The notes under the pieces are model-generated. The model did not search any database. It had not been told where the DNA came from and saw nothing but the letters and a program-made list of their open reading frames with translations. Shown here in pieces: positions 15,468 to 24,533 of a DNA stretch of 64,000 nucleotides; within the stretch, counting starts at the first letter, position 1; each line of letters opens with the position of its first letter. Both the position numbers and the translations under genes were made by a program. The stretch is taken from contig CAVOLQ010000001.1 in NCBI GenBank assembly GCA_963696875.1, positions 186,001 to 250,000 on the forward strand, in the 5' to 3' direction. Source of the DNA: Albibacterium sp963696875. Lineage in GTDB: Bacteria; Bacteroidota; Bacteroidia; Sphingobacteriales; Sphingobacteriaceae.

Positions 15468-18400
15468 ATGAAACAAAAATTACTCAGTATTCTTTTGCTG
15501 TGTACGTTGCTTATTGGTTCTGCTTATGCACAAAACAGAACTATTACTGGAACAGTAACATCAGCAGAAGATGGATCAACTTTACCGGGCGTTTCAGTTA
15601 CCATTCAAGGTAGCTCCGTCGGTACTCAAACTAATGCGAACGGCATCTATACGCTTTCCGTACCAGCAGATGCTAGAGCCTTGGTGTTTTCTTACCTTGG
15701 TTTTACAAACCAAACAGTTAATATTGGTAATAGGACGACGGTAAATGTCAGCTTAGAAACAGATGCTCAGACTTTAGAAGATGTAGTAGTTACTGCTTAT
15801 GGTGTGCAAACCAAAGAGTCTATTGCTGGCTCTATCTCAACATTGAGAGCTGAAGAAATAGGTCAATCACAAACTGCAAACGTAATCCAGTCACTTTCAG
15901 GAAAAGTAGGAGGAGTTCAAATTCGATCTACATCAGGACAGCCTGGGGCAAGCTCAACGGTTCGTTTTAGAGGTATTGGATCTATCTCGTCCTCTAATCA
16001 GCCTTTGTATGTTGTTGATGGAGTTCCATTTAATGGAGACGTAGCGGCGATTTCACCTCAGGATATTGATCAGATATCTTTCTTGAAAGATGCTTCTGCA
16101 AATGCTCTATATGGAAGTAGAGGAGCCAACGGCGTAATCATAATTACAACCAAGAAGGGTAGAGGCGAACTGGACGTGAATTATGAGTCAAGAGTAGGTT
16201 ATAACTCGAGAGCCACATCTGACTATGATATCATAAAGGATCCAAGAGAATATTACGAGCAGAGATGGCAAAGACTTAGAATGGGTTCAATGGTGAGTAA
16301 CCCTAAATTGTCACTTGAAGAAGCTGGAGCATTAGCCTCTGGTAGTCTTGTAAAGGATCTTGGATATAATATTTTCAATGTTGCTAACGATCAAATAGTT
16401 GATAAAATTACAGGTAAAATTAATCCAAGCGCAAATCTTTTATATCATGATAATTGGGATGATGCTTTGTTTAAGAATAGTGTAAGACAAGAGCACTTCT
16501 TAAATATGCGTTATGGTACTGACAAGCTTTCGTCTTATATGTCAGGTAGTTACTTGAAGGATGAGGGTTACGTAGTAAATTCTGGATATGACAGGATTTC
16601 TGCAAGGGCAAATCTTGATTATAAGTTGTTCGAGAATGTTAAGTTGGGAACCAACATGAATTTTGCGAGTACTAAATCAAAAGATCCTCAAGCTGGAAAG
16701 GCTACTGGAACTTACTCCAATCTTTTTTCTTGGACAAGAAATATGGCTCCAATTTACCCAATTTACGCAAGGGATGGACAAGGAAATATTCTTTTAGATC
16801 AAAATGGCGCTAAGCGTTATGACTGGGGAACTGGAGAAACCATCAATCCTGATGGAAGTCAAGCAAGAAGGATCTATATTACTAATATGAATCCATATGC
16901 AACTACATTAGAAAATATCCAGTCAAACGACAATAAAAACTTTAGCATACGGACGTTTGCTTCTATTGACTTCTTAAAGGATTTCAATTTTACCTATAAT
17001 TTAGGGTATGATTATATTGATTCTTATCGTTTGAGGTATGCTACTGAATTAGGGGGTGACGCTGCTCCTTATGGCGGATCGATCACCAATGCTGCTTCTT
17101 TTGAAGGAACATTGACTAATCAACAATTATTGACTTATGATAAATCGATAAATTACCACAATATCAATGTGATGATTGGTCATGAGTCTTCAGACTTTAT
17201 TTCTAAGATGTTGGCTGGAAATAAAACTACAGTTGTTATTCCTGGTAAAGTGTTTTTATCAAATGCTAGTAAATATGGAGCTCTTAATGGGTTCAATGAC
17301 ACCTACAAGGTAGAAGGTTTCTTGTCGAGAGTAAATTATAACTATGCTCAAAAATATTTTGTTAACGGAAGTTTAAGAAGAGATGGATCTTCTGTCTTTC
17401 ATCCCGATAACCGTTGGGGTACGTTCTATGGTTTAGGAGCTGCGTGGATTGCATCTAAGGAAGATTTTCTTGCAGGAAACGAAACGATTACAAACTTGAA
17501 GTTGAAGGCTAGTTATGGTGAACAAGGGAACGATTATTTATTCTATCCAGGATATGTTTCTATGGACCATAGAACTCATTTTGGTTTCGGAAGAAACTTT
17601 TTACCTTACGAGACTCAGTACGAAATCACATCAGACGCTGAGGGAAATCCTTCTATTAGAGAAGTATATTTTGGAAATAAAGATTTGAAATGGGAAGTTT
17701 CAAAAAACTTTAACGCAGGATTCGAAGTTAGTTTATTCAATCGGTTAAATGTAGAAGCAGAATACTTCAAACGTGCTGTATCTGATATGTTATACAATTT
17801 CCCTTTACCTCCATCCTCAGGTACTCCGTCAGTATCAAGAAATATTGGCAATATGCAAAATACAGGAATTGAGATCGGTATCGATGCAGATGTGTTAAGA
17901 GGTGAAGACTTGAACCTGAATTTATGGGTAAATGCGACTCATTATAAAAACAAAGTAACTAAATTACCTGATCCATTTAATTCAGGAAACTTTAGATACG
18001 TAGAAGGCAAAAGTTCTTATACCTATTATCTGAGAGAGTTTGCTGGAGTAGATCCGGAAACAGGAGCTGCAAAATGGTTTGTGGGTGACGTTGATGCCGA
18101 TTCTAAGGAATCTACCGGACCAAAAACAGAAACGACTATACATTCAGCGGCTACGGTTTTTTTAAGTGATAAAACAGCTCACCCTGATTTATACGGAGGT
18201 TTTGGATTAAATATACAATATAAAAAGTTGTCAGTTTCAGCAGGTTTCGCATATCAGTTAGGTGGTTATGTATTTGATAACGTTTATCAAGGCTTATTTA
18301 GCGAAGGTACCGGTATGGGTTCAAGCGGACACAACTACCACCAAGATATAAACAATACTTGGACTCCAGAAAATAAAGGAGCTGCTTTACCTAGAGTAAC

Positions 18401-18692
18401 TAGTGTAAATAATACCCAGTATGGTGCATCTGATTTGTTCCTAATCTCTGCTAATTACTTAAGCTTGGAAAACATCGCTGTTTCTTATGATTTCAATGAT
18501 AAAGTCTTAAATAACATAGGAATCAAGAACGCAAGGATTAGCCTACTTGGTAATAACATAGCCTTATGGTCGAAAAGAGCAGGTATGGATCCGAGAATGA
18601 TGCAGATAGGTGGACAATCAAATAACGGCTTAACCTTAAATAGTTATAGCTTGCTAAGAAGTTTGTCTTTAGGATTAACTCTTAAATTTTAG
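15468..18692 (+). CDS. SusC/RagA-family TonB-linked outer-membrane transporter
   Basis: 1074 residues. Residues 1-21 are a Sec signal. Residues about 25-100 are the CarboxypepD-like extension (ITGTVTSAEDGSTLPGVSVT), followed by a short TonB-box region, VVVTAYGVQ, and the plug domain with PLYVVDGVPF and LYGSRGANGVIIITTKKG, the SusC hallmark. The rest is a 22-strand barrel ending in SLGLTLKF, whose terminal Phe suits BAM-mediated insertion. It imports oligosaccharides or similar solutes together with the SusD lipoprotein encoded 5 bp downstream. No SusE/F or surface glycoside hydrolase follows, so the locus is a minimal one. Confidence 0.97.
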   Translation: MKQKLLSILLLCTLLIGSAYAQNRTITGTVTSAEDGSTLPGVSVTIQGSSVGTQTNANGIYTLSVPADARALVFSYLGFTNQTVNIGNRTTVNVSLETDAQTLEDVVVTAYGVQTKESIAGSISTLRAEEIGQSQTANVIQSLSGKVGGVQIRSTSGQPGASSTVRFRGIGSISSSNQPLYVVDGVPFNGDVAAISPQDIDQISFLKDASANALYGSRGANGVIIITTKKGRGELDVNYESRVGYNSRATSDYDIIKDPREYYEQRWQRLRMGSMVSNPKLSLEEAGALASGSLVKDLGYNIFNVANDQIVDKITGKINPSANLLYHDNWDDALFKNSVRQEHFLNMRYGTDKLSSYMSGSYLKDEGYVVNSGYDRISARANLDYKLFENVKLGTNMNFASTKSKDPQAGKATGTYSNLFSWTRNMAPIYPIYARDGQGNILLDQNGAKRYDWGTGETINPDGSQARRIYITNMNPYATTLENIQSNDNKNFSIRTFASIDFLKDFNFTYNLGYDYIDSYRLRYATELGGDAAPYGGSITNAASFEGTLTNQQLLTYDKSINYHNINVMIGHESSDFISKMLAGNKTTVVIPGKVFLSNASKYGALNGFNDTYKVEGFLSRVNYNYAQKYFVNGSLRRDGSSVFHPDNRWGTFYGLGAAWIASKEDFLAGNETITNLKLKASYGEQGNDYLFYPGYVSMDHRTHFGFGRNFLPYETQYEITSDAEGNPSIREVYFGNKDLKWEVSKNFNAGFEVSLFNRLNVEAEYFKRAVSDMLYNFPLPPSSGTPSVSRNIGNMQNTGIEIGIDADVLRGEDLNLNLWVNATHYKNKVTKLPDPFNSGNFRYVEGKSSYTYYLREFAGVDPETGAAKWFVGDVDADSKESTGPKTETTIHSAATVFLSDKTAHPDLYGGFGLNIQYKKLSVSAGFAYQLGGYVFDNVYQGLFSEGTGMGSSGHNYHQDINNTWTPENKGAALPRVTSVNNTQYGASDLFLISANYLSLENIAVSYDFNDKVLNNIGIKNARISLLGNNIALWSKRAGMDPRMMQIGGQSNNGLTLNSYSLLRSLSLGLTLKF

Positions 18693-18697
18693 AAAAA

Positions 18698-20143
18698 ATG
18701 AAAAATAAAATCATAATATACTTTTTAGCATCCCTGTTTGTGGTAACGGGCTGTAAAAAGGACTTTCTGGATGTAACGCCTGAGTCAGTTATAAACCCAG
18801 ATCAATTGAGTACTTCAGCATCTGCTACAATGGGTACGTTGAAAGGGATATATGCGGGGCTTAGGTCTTATGGCATAACTGGTTATGCTGGACACGAAGA
18901 TTACGGACATAAATCTATTTTATCTTCTTTAGATCTGATGGGAAATGACGTTGTGATGGAAAGTCTTAACTGGCATGGGTTTAACTACAATTATACCGGA
19001 CGAGTTTCCACAAATTCAAGAGCACATTTACCTTGGTTCACTTATTATACTCAGATCAAAAACGCAAATACGATTATCAATAGTATTGCAGTTGATGAAG
19101 CTGATTCTGAATTAAAGCAAATAAGAGGACAGGCTTTAGCTTTACGTGGCTATTTCCATTTTATGTTGGCAAGGATATATGGGCCTACTTTTGTTGGTCA
19201 TGAAGGAGCTTTAAGCGTTCCCATCAATGCTGTAACAACATCACCTACTAGGAATACAGTTTCTGAGGTTTATAAGCAGATAACTGAAGATCTAGAAACG
19301 GCTATTCCGGCACTTGAGGGCTATTCTCGACCTAATAATGAAATGATTGATAAAAGTGTGGCTCAAGCATTTTTAGCACAGGTTTATCTTGAAATGGGAA
19401 AATATGCGGAAGCTGCACAAATGGCTCGTAATGCGAGACAAGCTTATCCATTGCTTTCGCGTGCAGAGTGGGAAAATGGTTTCTATGATTTCAATCAAAA
19501 AGAAACCATGTGGGGAGCTGATATTAATGCTGAATTGACTTCTTTTGTTGCCAACTTCTTTTCACATTTCGATAACACAAATGAGGGTTACGCTGAAGGA
19601 GGTAATATTTCAATTGATAGAAGATTATATGATGCTATTCCTAGTACTGACTTTAGAAAAGCTAGCTTTGCAGGTGCAGATGGTGAAGTTTATGATGGAG
19701 CTGAATATGGTCCGTATATCAGTTTTAAATTTAGAGATCTTACATCTGATAGAACACAAGGTGATTATATTTACTTAAGATCGGCCGAGATGTTTTATAT
19801 AGAGGCTGAAGGTTTAGCTAGATCTGGAAATGAAGCAGGTGCTCGTGACGTTCTTTTTGAAATTACAAGTCAACGCGATCCAGGGTACGTAAAATCCACC
19901 AAATCCGGGGCAGATCTAATAGATGAAATTATCTTGCAGAAACGCATTGAAATGTGGCTGGAAGGTTCAGCGTGGTTTGATTTGAAGCGCTTAGGTTTGG
20001 GAGTAGTACGTGACTATCCTGGATCTAACCATCCTACATATGGTAAATTCAACATTCCTGCAGGTGGAAATAAATTCTTATTTATGATTCCTCAAGCGGA
20101 AATAGATGCAAATGAGGAAATAGGAGCCAATAACCCTGAATAA
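18698..20143 (+). CDS. SusD/RagB-family substrate-binding lipoprotein
   Basis: 481 residues beginning MKNKIIIYFLASLFVVTGCK, a lipoprotein signal with Cys19 as the lipidation site, followed by KDFLDVTPES, the typical SusD start. TPR-like helices (GQALALRGYFHFMLARIYGP, AQAFLAQVYLEMGKYAEAA) and the C-terminal RAYLRSAEMFYIEAE-type region (YIYLRSAEMFYIEAEGLARS) and EMWLEGSAWFDLKRLG complete the family pattern. It forms the lid over the SusC pore. The 5-bp gap to susC means a single transcript, closed by a terminator 32 bp on. Confidence 0.96.
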   Translation: MKNKIIIYFLASLFVVTGCKKDFLDVTPESVINPDQLSTSASATMGTLKGIYAGLRSYGITGYAGHEDYGHKSILSSLDLMGNDVVMESLNWHGFNYNYTGRVSTNSRAHLPWFTYYTQIKNANTIINSIAVDEADSELKQIRGQALALRGYFHFMLARIYGPTFVGHEGALSVPINAVTTSPTRNTVSEVYKQITEDLETAIPALEGYSRPNNEMIDKSVAQAFLAQVYLEMGKYAEAAQMARNARQAYPLLSRAEWENGFYDFNQKETMWGADINAELTSFVANFFSHFDNTNEGYAEGGNISIDRRLYDAIPSTDFRKASFAGADGEVYDGAEYGPYISFKFRDLTSDRTQGDYIYLRSAEMFYIEAEGLARSGNEAGARDVLFEITSQRDPGYVKSTKSGADLIDEIILQKRIEMWLEGSAWFDLKRLGLGVVRDYPGSNHPTYGKFNIPAGGNKFLFMIPQAEIDANEEIGANNPE

Positions 20144-20174
20144 TCGAGATAAGTAAGTCTGATTAAAACAAAAC

Positions 20175-20211
20175 GAGGTTGTATCATTGATAAAATGAAC
20201 AACCTCTTTTT
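20175..20211 (+). terminator. Intrinsic terminator after susD
   Basis: GAGGTTGT (20175-20182) pairs with ACAACCTC (20199-20206) and is followed by five T. It closes the susCD transcript. Confidence 0.8.
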
Positions 20212-20264
20212 GTATCGCTCTTTTTCTGTTTTTTGTTGACTTTTTGTGATCATGATTTTTTAAA

Positions 20265-21898
20265 AGCCTTTTTGGAGGTATATTAAGGAAAAAAGCAGCT
20301 TCTAAACTGCTTTTTTCCTTATATTCTGTGCTATTGCCAATAACCCCCATTCGATCTCGACTTTTTCCTTACCGCGGAGCATGAAACGGCGGAACCCGTG
20401 GTTCTGTTTGATATTGGCGAAGACCGGTTCAACATCATAACACCGTTTTTTTCGATGCCTGACCCCTTCCTCACTGTTTAGCAGTTCGTGTGCCTTTTGT
20501 TTTTGTCTTTTCAGGTTGACATTGATCTCGATGACCCGGTTGGTTTTCGATTTATGGCAAACGCCGTTCAAAGGGCACGTAGTGCAATTTTTGGCTTGGT
20601 ACCGCCTGTATGTTTGCAGGAAGCCGTTGCCGGATTTTTTATGGTTATCACCAATATACTGCATCTGCTGGCCCATCGGACAGATATATACATCTTTCTG
20701 CTGGTCATAGAATAGCTTATCGGCATGGAATGGAAACTTCTTTTTATAAGTTTCATTTTGGCCTTTATCAAACATATTGTATTTCACATAGCCCCGGGTT
20801 CCCTTTTGCTCAAGCAAGGTGTAATTCTCTTCCGATCCATATCCAGCATCTGCAGTTAGGGTTTTAGGTGCTTTGCCAAAACTGTTTTCATGCTGCTCCA
20901 GATGGGCTTTTAACGTTAAGGTGTCTGTTGGGTTTGGGTGGATGGTGTAATTAACGATGAACTGGTTTGAAGTGGATATCTGCACATTATAACCAGCCTT
21001 CAACTGGCCGTTTAGCATATGGTCTTCTTTCATACGCATGAAAGTAGCATCGGTATCGGTCTTGCTATAGCTGCCCCTTTCCCCAAAATGGCTTCCTGCT
21101 TTTCATATTTGGCAATGTTCTTAGGAAAGTTTTTATTGATGTACCGCAGCTTGGCCTTCACTTTTTTGTCCACTCCGTCCTGGTCTGCCAGTACTTTGTT
21201 CAGCTTCTCAACGGCAGCGTTCACATTTTCGGGGTTTATGGTGCTGAGATTAGGGGGTTCAGGCATTTTATCTTCATCAGCAGCGATACTCTGGGCGTAG
21301 TTCCAGATATCTTCCAGCTGCTTTTTCATTTTCTCCTTGTTGGTCTGGATAGATTTTTTCCAGACAAAAGTGTACTTATTGGCATTGGCCTCAATTTTGG
21401 TTCCATCGGTATAGACCTGGTCTATGCTTAAAAGGCCTTCCTGAGCCAGTAGCAGCACCACTTCTTCAAACACAGAGCGCAAAGCATGCTTCAGGCGAAC
21501 TCCGCGAAAACGGTTGATTGTATTGTGATCCGGTTTTTGCATCGCGCTAAGCCACATAAATGGAACACGTTCCCTGCAGGCTTCAGCAAGCTTACGGCTA
21601 GAATAAATGTTGGTTACATAACCATAAACCAACACTTTGAGTAGCATTAGAGGATGATAATTGGAGCCTCCCCTGATATGATAGGCTTTCAAAAGAGGTT
21701 CGATATTAATGCGGTTAATTACATCGTTCACGATCCGAACTGAATGGTCCGCAGCAATAAGATCTTCCAGGCTTGGTGGGAGCATCAGGAGCTGATCTTG
21801 GTTATAAGGTCTGAAAGTAGGGTGTTTTACGGCCATATTTCGCTAACTTTTATAACTTAAATATATGAAAAGCAGCTCTTTATACCAAGAAAAAAGCT
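20265..21898 (-). mobile_element. IS1182-like insertion sequence
   Basis: The transposase frames fill 20302-21836. Reading inward, the sequence from 20265 (AGCCTTTTTGGAGGTATA) and from 21898 (AGCTTTTTTCTTGGTATA) match at most positions, so I take these as terminal inverted repeats of about 18 bp. Flanking bases are AT-rich (TAAA on the left, AAAA on the right) and give no clear target duplication. Base composition is richer in GC than its surroundings, consistent with arrival from elsewhere. The ends are an estimate. Confidence 0.65.
20302..21836 (-). pseudogene. IS1182-family transposase, split by a one-base frameshift
   Basis: Two overlapping frames make one transposase. The first (21836 to 21030, 268 residues) has the DUF772-type N-terminus (LPPSLEDLIAADHSVRIV, KVLVYGYVTNIYSSRKLAEA) and the first catalytic Asp in VYTDGTKIEANANKYTF. 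The second (to 20302, 245 residues) has the second Asp in TLTADAGYGSEENY and the Glu region CYDVEPVFANIKQNHGFRRF. At about 21076-21085 the minus strand reads TTG GGG AAA GGG, giving GKGAAIARPIPM; one more G would restore GERGSYSKTDTDATFMRMKED. Thus a G was lost from a G-run, or a -1 programmed shift is used. Inactivation is the simpler reading. Confidence 0.8.
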
Positions 21899-22225
21899 AA
21901 AAATATCTTCCACTAATCAACCTAACAAAATGCCTCAATAAAAGAAAAGAGCCTGAATCATGATTTATGATACAAGCTCGTTTTTGTTTTTCATATTCTT
22001 TATGACCAATACAAATGCCCTATTGCACAACCGTGTACGACTTCCGTCTTGTCATGCTGAGGAACGAATCGTCCGCGGTGCCTACGTCTGTTTTTAGATC
22101 CTTTACTTTACTCTATACTACTCTAGATGGCAAGTATTCTTGTTATCGCCTAAAATCAGTTGTCATTTTTGAGCATAAGCATTTGTTTTTTGAATAGCGA
22201 TTACTCTAATGCTTGATAATATCAA
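21899..22225. repeat. Non-coding stretch with a decayed REPIN-like element
   Basis: No gene seen. TGTCATGCTGAGGAACGA at 22050-22067 repeats the arm found at 11095 and 11222; a diverged right arm (TAGATCC ... CTCTAGATGGCAAG) ends near 22134. This is the fourth copy in the window. Confidence 0.6.
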
Positions 22226-22495
22226 AACGACAAATATGTGCAACAATGGCTGAAATCAAATAATATCTGGCTACAGAGACCAGCCTTATTATTTCAATTA
22301 AAATACAAGGATCATTTAGATCCAGAGTTATTGAGTTTTACTATCCATCAACTTTTGAATTCGAAAGAATTTTTTATAAATAAAGCCATAGGGTGGGTTT
22401 TAAGAGAATATAGGCGAAACAACCCTAGTTGGGTACTAGAATTTGTGAGCGACACAGATCTGAACACTTTATGCCAGAAAGAAGCGTTACGGTTA
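22226..22495 (+). pseudogene. 3' fragment of an alkD-like DNA glycosylase gene
   Basis: The 270 bases closely match 26532-26803, the C-terminal third of the intact gene at 26140. The encoded piece (WLKSNNIWLQRPALLFQLKY to LCQKEALRL) differs from the intact protein by a few residues, then runs into unrelated sequence instead of the expected IK-stop. Everything before residue 131 of the intact protein is missing, so the catalytic region WWDTVD is absent. A GTG at 22238 could start a 111-residue product, but I take this as a relic of duplication. Confidence 0.85.
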
Positions 22496-22574
22496 TCTTC
22501 TAAAACTAATTGTCCCCGGTATTATAGAGGGATTCAAAATTTATTCGGTCTTTATATCCCTGTATGTAATTGAA

Positions 22575-23222
22575 CTAATCCTTAACAAACTCAAACCTGC
22601 CATTCGTGTTCTTCTCCTTGACCAATCTGGGTGACTTTTTCATTCTTGTATAATTCTGTAATGCAGAGGAGAGATATATGGGACGAATAGGACCATCTAA
22701 ATCATTCTGGCAGTCGTTTAGGATTTTTAGCGCGTTTTTGGGTGAATTAAAATAATCGCTGTTAAATTTACTTATTACCCAGTTCTTTACTTCTTGTTCG
22801 GTGACCAAGCTGGGGAAATCAAGTAATAAATCCTTCGGCTCTTCGCTTAAGGTAGCAATCAATTTCCATTCACCACCTTCCTCTTTTCTTTCAGCACGAT
22901 AAATAACTTTCCCCGATTTGTCAGTTGCCTTAAGTATTCTAATTGAATAGCTAGGCTTACGATTGCTGTCCGGAATAATAGCCTGAATATCGCAAGTAAA
23001 AATTTGACGAAATAGATTAGTGAAGGGTACAGCATAGATTAAAGTGTGATTGGGATCTTCGACATCCCGTACATAAAAGTCACGTTGTCCCATTAGAAAA
23101 GAAAGCTCAAATTGACTATACGCTTTTCCTTTTCTAAGGGATAGTACGTTGAGAATTTTCTCTATCTCAATTGGTGGCATTGCTTTATTAGAGATAATTT
23201 CGAATTTCAAATCGGCTTTCAT
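22575..23222 (-). CDS. Protein of unknown function with N-terminal HTH-like segment (HTH pair, second gene)
   Basis: 215 residues if started at the ATG at 23222 (MKADLKF); an ATG four codons earlier (23234) is also possible. I do not recognise the whole. Residues about 25-75 (ILNVLSLRKGKAYSQFELSFLMGQRDFYVRDVED...) follow the spacing of a diverged XRE-type HTH: short helix, GxxYSQxELSFLMG, FYVRDVE, then LFRQIFTCD. The C-terminal half (DKSGKVIYRAERKEEGGEWKL onward) is mixed alpha/beta and unlike known DNA-binding partners. It lies 36 bp after another HTH-like gene in the same direction, and the two segments resemble each other. Confidence 0.6.
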   Translation of the reverse strand: MKADLKFEIISNKAMPPIEIEKILNVLSLRKGKAYSQFELSFLMGQRDFYVRDVEDPNHTLIYAVPFTNLFRQIFTCDIQAIIPDSNRKPSYSIRILKATDKSGKVIYRAERKEEGGEWKLIATLSEEPKDLLLDFPSLVTEQEVKNWVISKFNSDYFNSPKNALKILNDCQNDLDGPIRPIYLSSALQNYTRMKKSPRLVKEKNTNGRFEFVKD

Positions 23223-23258
23223 AATTATGATCAACGAAACTTGTTGACCGCAAATATA

Positions 23259-23882
23259 CTAAACGTTTTTTTGCTTCTTGGCTAGAATATAGGTGTTTAG
23301 ATCGTTTCTAATAGCTACTTCAAGACGTATATTTTTTCCCTTAACAGCATTTTCAAGTGGTTGTGTAAGATTGCTTGCTTTCCAATGTTGGTTTTGTACT
23401 TTATTAACCTTATCCACAATTTCTTTCAGTGTCCTTGCTGTCTTAAAAAAGTCAGTGGATTCGATTAGCCCATTTAATGTCCCTGTAGGTCCCAGACCAA
23501 CTGGGATAGGAGGAACTTCTTTAACAACTTTCTCGTCACTTAGAATTTCCGTTGGATAAAAATCGTGTATTATATAATCTGTTTTGATAATAGTATTATC
23601 ACCAGCTTTAATAAGATCTTTTTGCTTCTTTTTCGCTCTTTCTGAAAAGAAAATAGCTACGCTATTTAGAATTTCATCACTGTATTTTGCGTTATGGGCT
23701 GCACTTTCAATGTTACCAATGTATTTTTTGTTTTTTTTAAGGAAGAGGGATATCTCTTCCGAATTAATATCTAACTCGAGTCTAATTAGTCTAATTTTGA
23801 TAATTATATAAAGTTCTATTGGCGCTAAAAACCATGTTTTATTTGACATGAATTGAATTACGTTAAATTCTTTATGTATCAT
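23259..23882 (-). CDS. HTH-like protein of unknown function (HTH pair, first gene)
   Basis: 207 residues beginning MIHKEFNVIQFMSNKTWFLAPIELYIIIKIRLIRLELDI. Residues about 24-80 match the design of a Bacteroidota XRE-like family (...IELYIIIKIRLIRLELDINSEEISLFLKKNKKYIGNIESAAHNAKYS), where the turn reads KYIGNIE. The C-terminal part (IPVGLGPTGTLNGLIESTDFFKTARTLKEIVDKV...) is of unknown type; it ends in a basic KKQKNV. A DNA-binding role is inferred. It starts 21 bp after the AraC-like gene's stop, so three genes are likely one operon. Composition is very AT-rich. Confidence 0.55.
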   Translation of the reverse strand: MIHKEFNVIQFMSNKTWFLAPIELYIIIKIRLIRLELDINSEEISLFLKKNKKYIGNIESAAHNAKYSDEILNSVAIFFSERAKKKQKDLIKAGDNTIIKTDYIIHDFYPTEILSDEKVVKEVPPIPVGLGPTGTLNGLIESTDFFKTARTLKEIVDKVNKVQNQHWKASNLTQPLENAVKGKNIRLEVAIRNDLNTYILAKKQKNV

Positions 23883-23903
23883 TATTCTCTTATATAATTT
23901 GGT

Positions 23904-24533
23904 TTAGTTATCTGTATATCGTATCTTAGCTTTTGATTTTATTAAGCCTCCGAGTTCGCCAACGGTTTCTGTTTTAGACTGAGAGTACATTCGCTGGAGT
24001 AATGTAGAAATGGGTTTGTTTATTTTAAGGATAGGCATAACTTTGTAGGGTTCATCACCTTCCTGGAAGCTTTGGTGAAAATCTTCTAAATGTGGGTAAT
24101 CACCTATCACCCATTTAAGCCACTTTAACTTATAGGTAATGACCAAAAAACGGTGCATACCGACTTTGTAAGAAGTAGTATAAATCCCTTTTCGTTTATA
24201 GGATGGACAAAACTCGCCGCCGCTGATATCAAAAATATGTTTATGCTTTTCACAACCAAAGGAAATACTGCCCTCAAGCATGAAAAAGAGAAAGAGCTGT
24301 TTTTTAGCAATTTCAAAGCTGGCAGTAAAATCTTTTTTTGCATCGATTTCATAAAGCTCTACATGAAACAAAAAGCTGCTGAAGTATTGATGTAGAATAG
24401 TTGCCCCTGAAATGATAATTTGAACGGTCTTTGCAAAAGCAATAGAAAAAATGGAATATGACGGTAATTTATCTTTTACAAGTTTTTTCGACTGTATTTT
24501 TGAGTGGAAATGGATTTTGTAAGGTTCTTTCAT
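23904..24533 (-). CDS. AraC-type sensor domain lacking its DNA-binding HTH
   Basis: 209 residues. The central part, QYFSSFLFHVELYEIDAKKD, FLFFMLEGSISFGC, GGEFCPSYKRKGIYTTSYK, VGMHRFLVITYKLKWLKWVI and DYPHLEDFHQSF, follows the N-terminal region of Bacteroidota AraC regulators. In those proteins about 100 further residues carry two HTH motifs; here the chain stops at KAKIRYTDN. The next gene starts 21 bp on. Either the HTH was lost or the protein now works as a stand-alone ligand sensor for the two HTH-like proteins encoded next to it. The family assignment is by pattern only. Confidence 0.5.
   Translation of the reverse strand: MKEPYKIHFHSKIQSKKLVKDKLPSYSIFSIAFAKTVQIIISGATILHQYFSSFLFHVELYEIDAKKDFTASFEIAKKQLFLFFMLEGSISFGCEKHKHIFDISGGEFCPSYKRKGIYTTSYKVGMHRFLVITYKLKWLKWVIGDYPHLEDFHQSFQEGDEPYKVMPILKINKPISTLLQRMYSQSKTETVGELGGLIKSKAKIRYTDN

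Noticed and set aside
15350..15613. Hydrophobic peptide encoded in another frame just before and into susC (KLPVLIGLAIAVALGFQF)
   Set aside because: It has no in-frame start before the hydrophobic stretch and runs out of frame through the susC signal region. Possibly a leftover leader, but not supported as a gene.
20155..20264. Possible small RNA between susD and the insertion sequence
   Set aside because: Only the susD terminator is supported; no promoter or conserved structure indicates a separate transcript.
20488..20867. Plus-strand ORFs inside the transposase region
   Set aside because: They are shadows of the minus-strand transposase; their translation has no domain and the reverse frame is clearly coding.
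22238..22573. Functional 111-residue gene starting at the GTG at 22238
   Set aside because: It is a 3' fragment of the alkD-like gene followed by unrelated residues; the catalytic region is missing, so it is treated as a relic.
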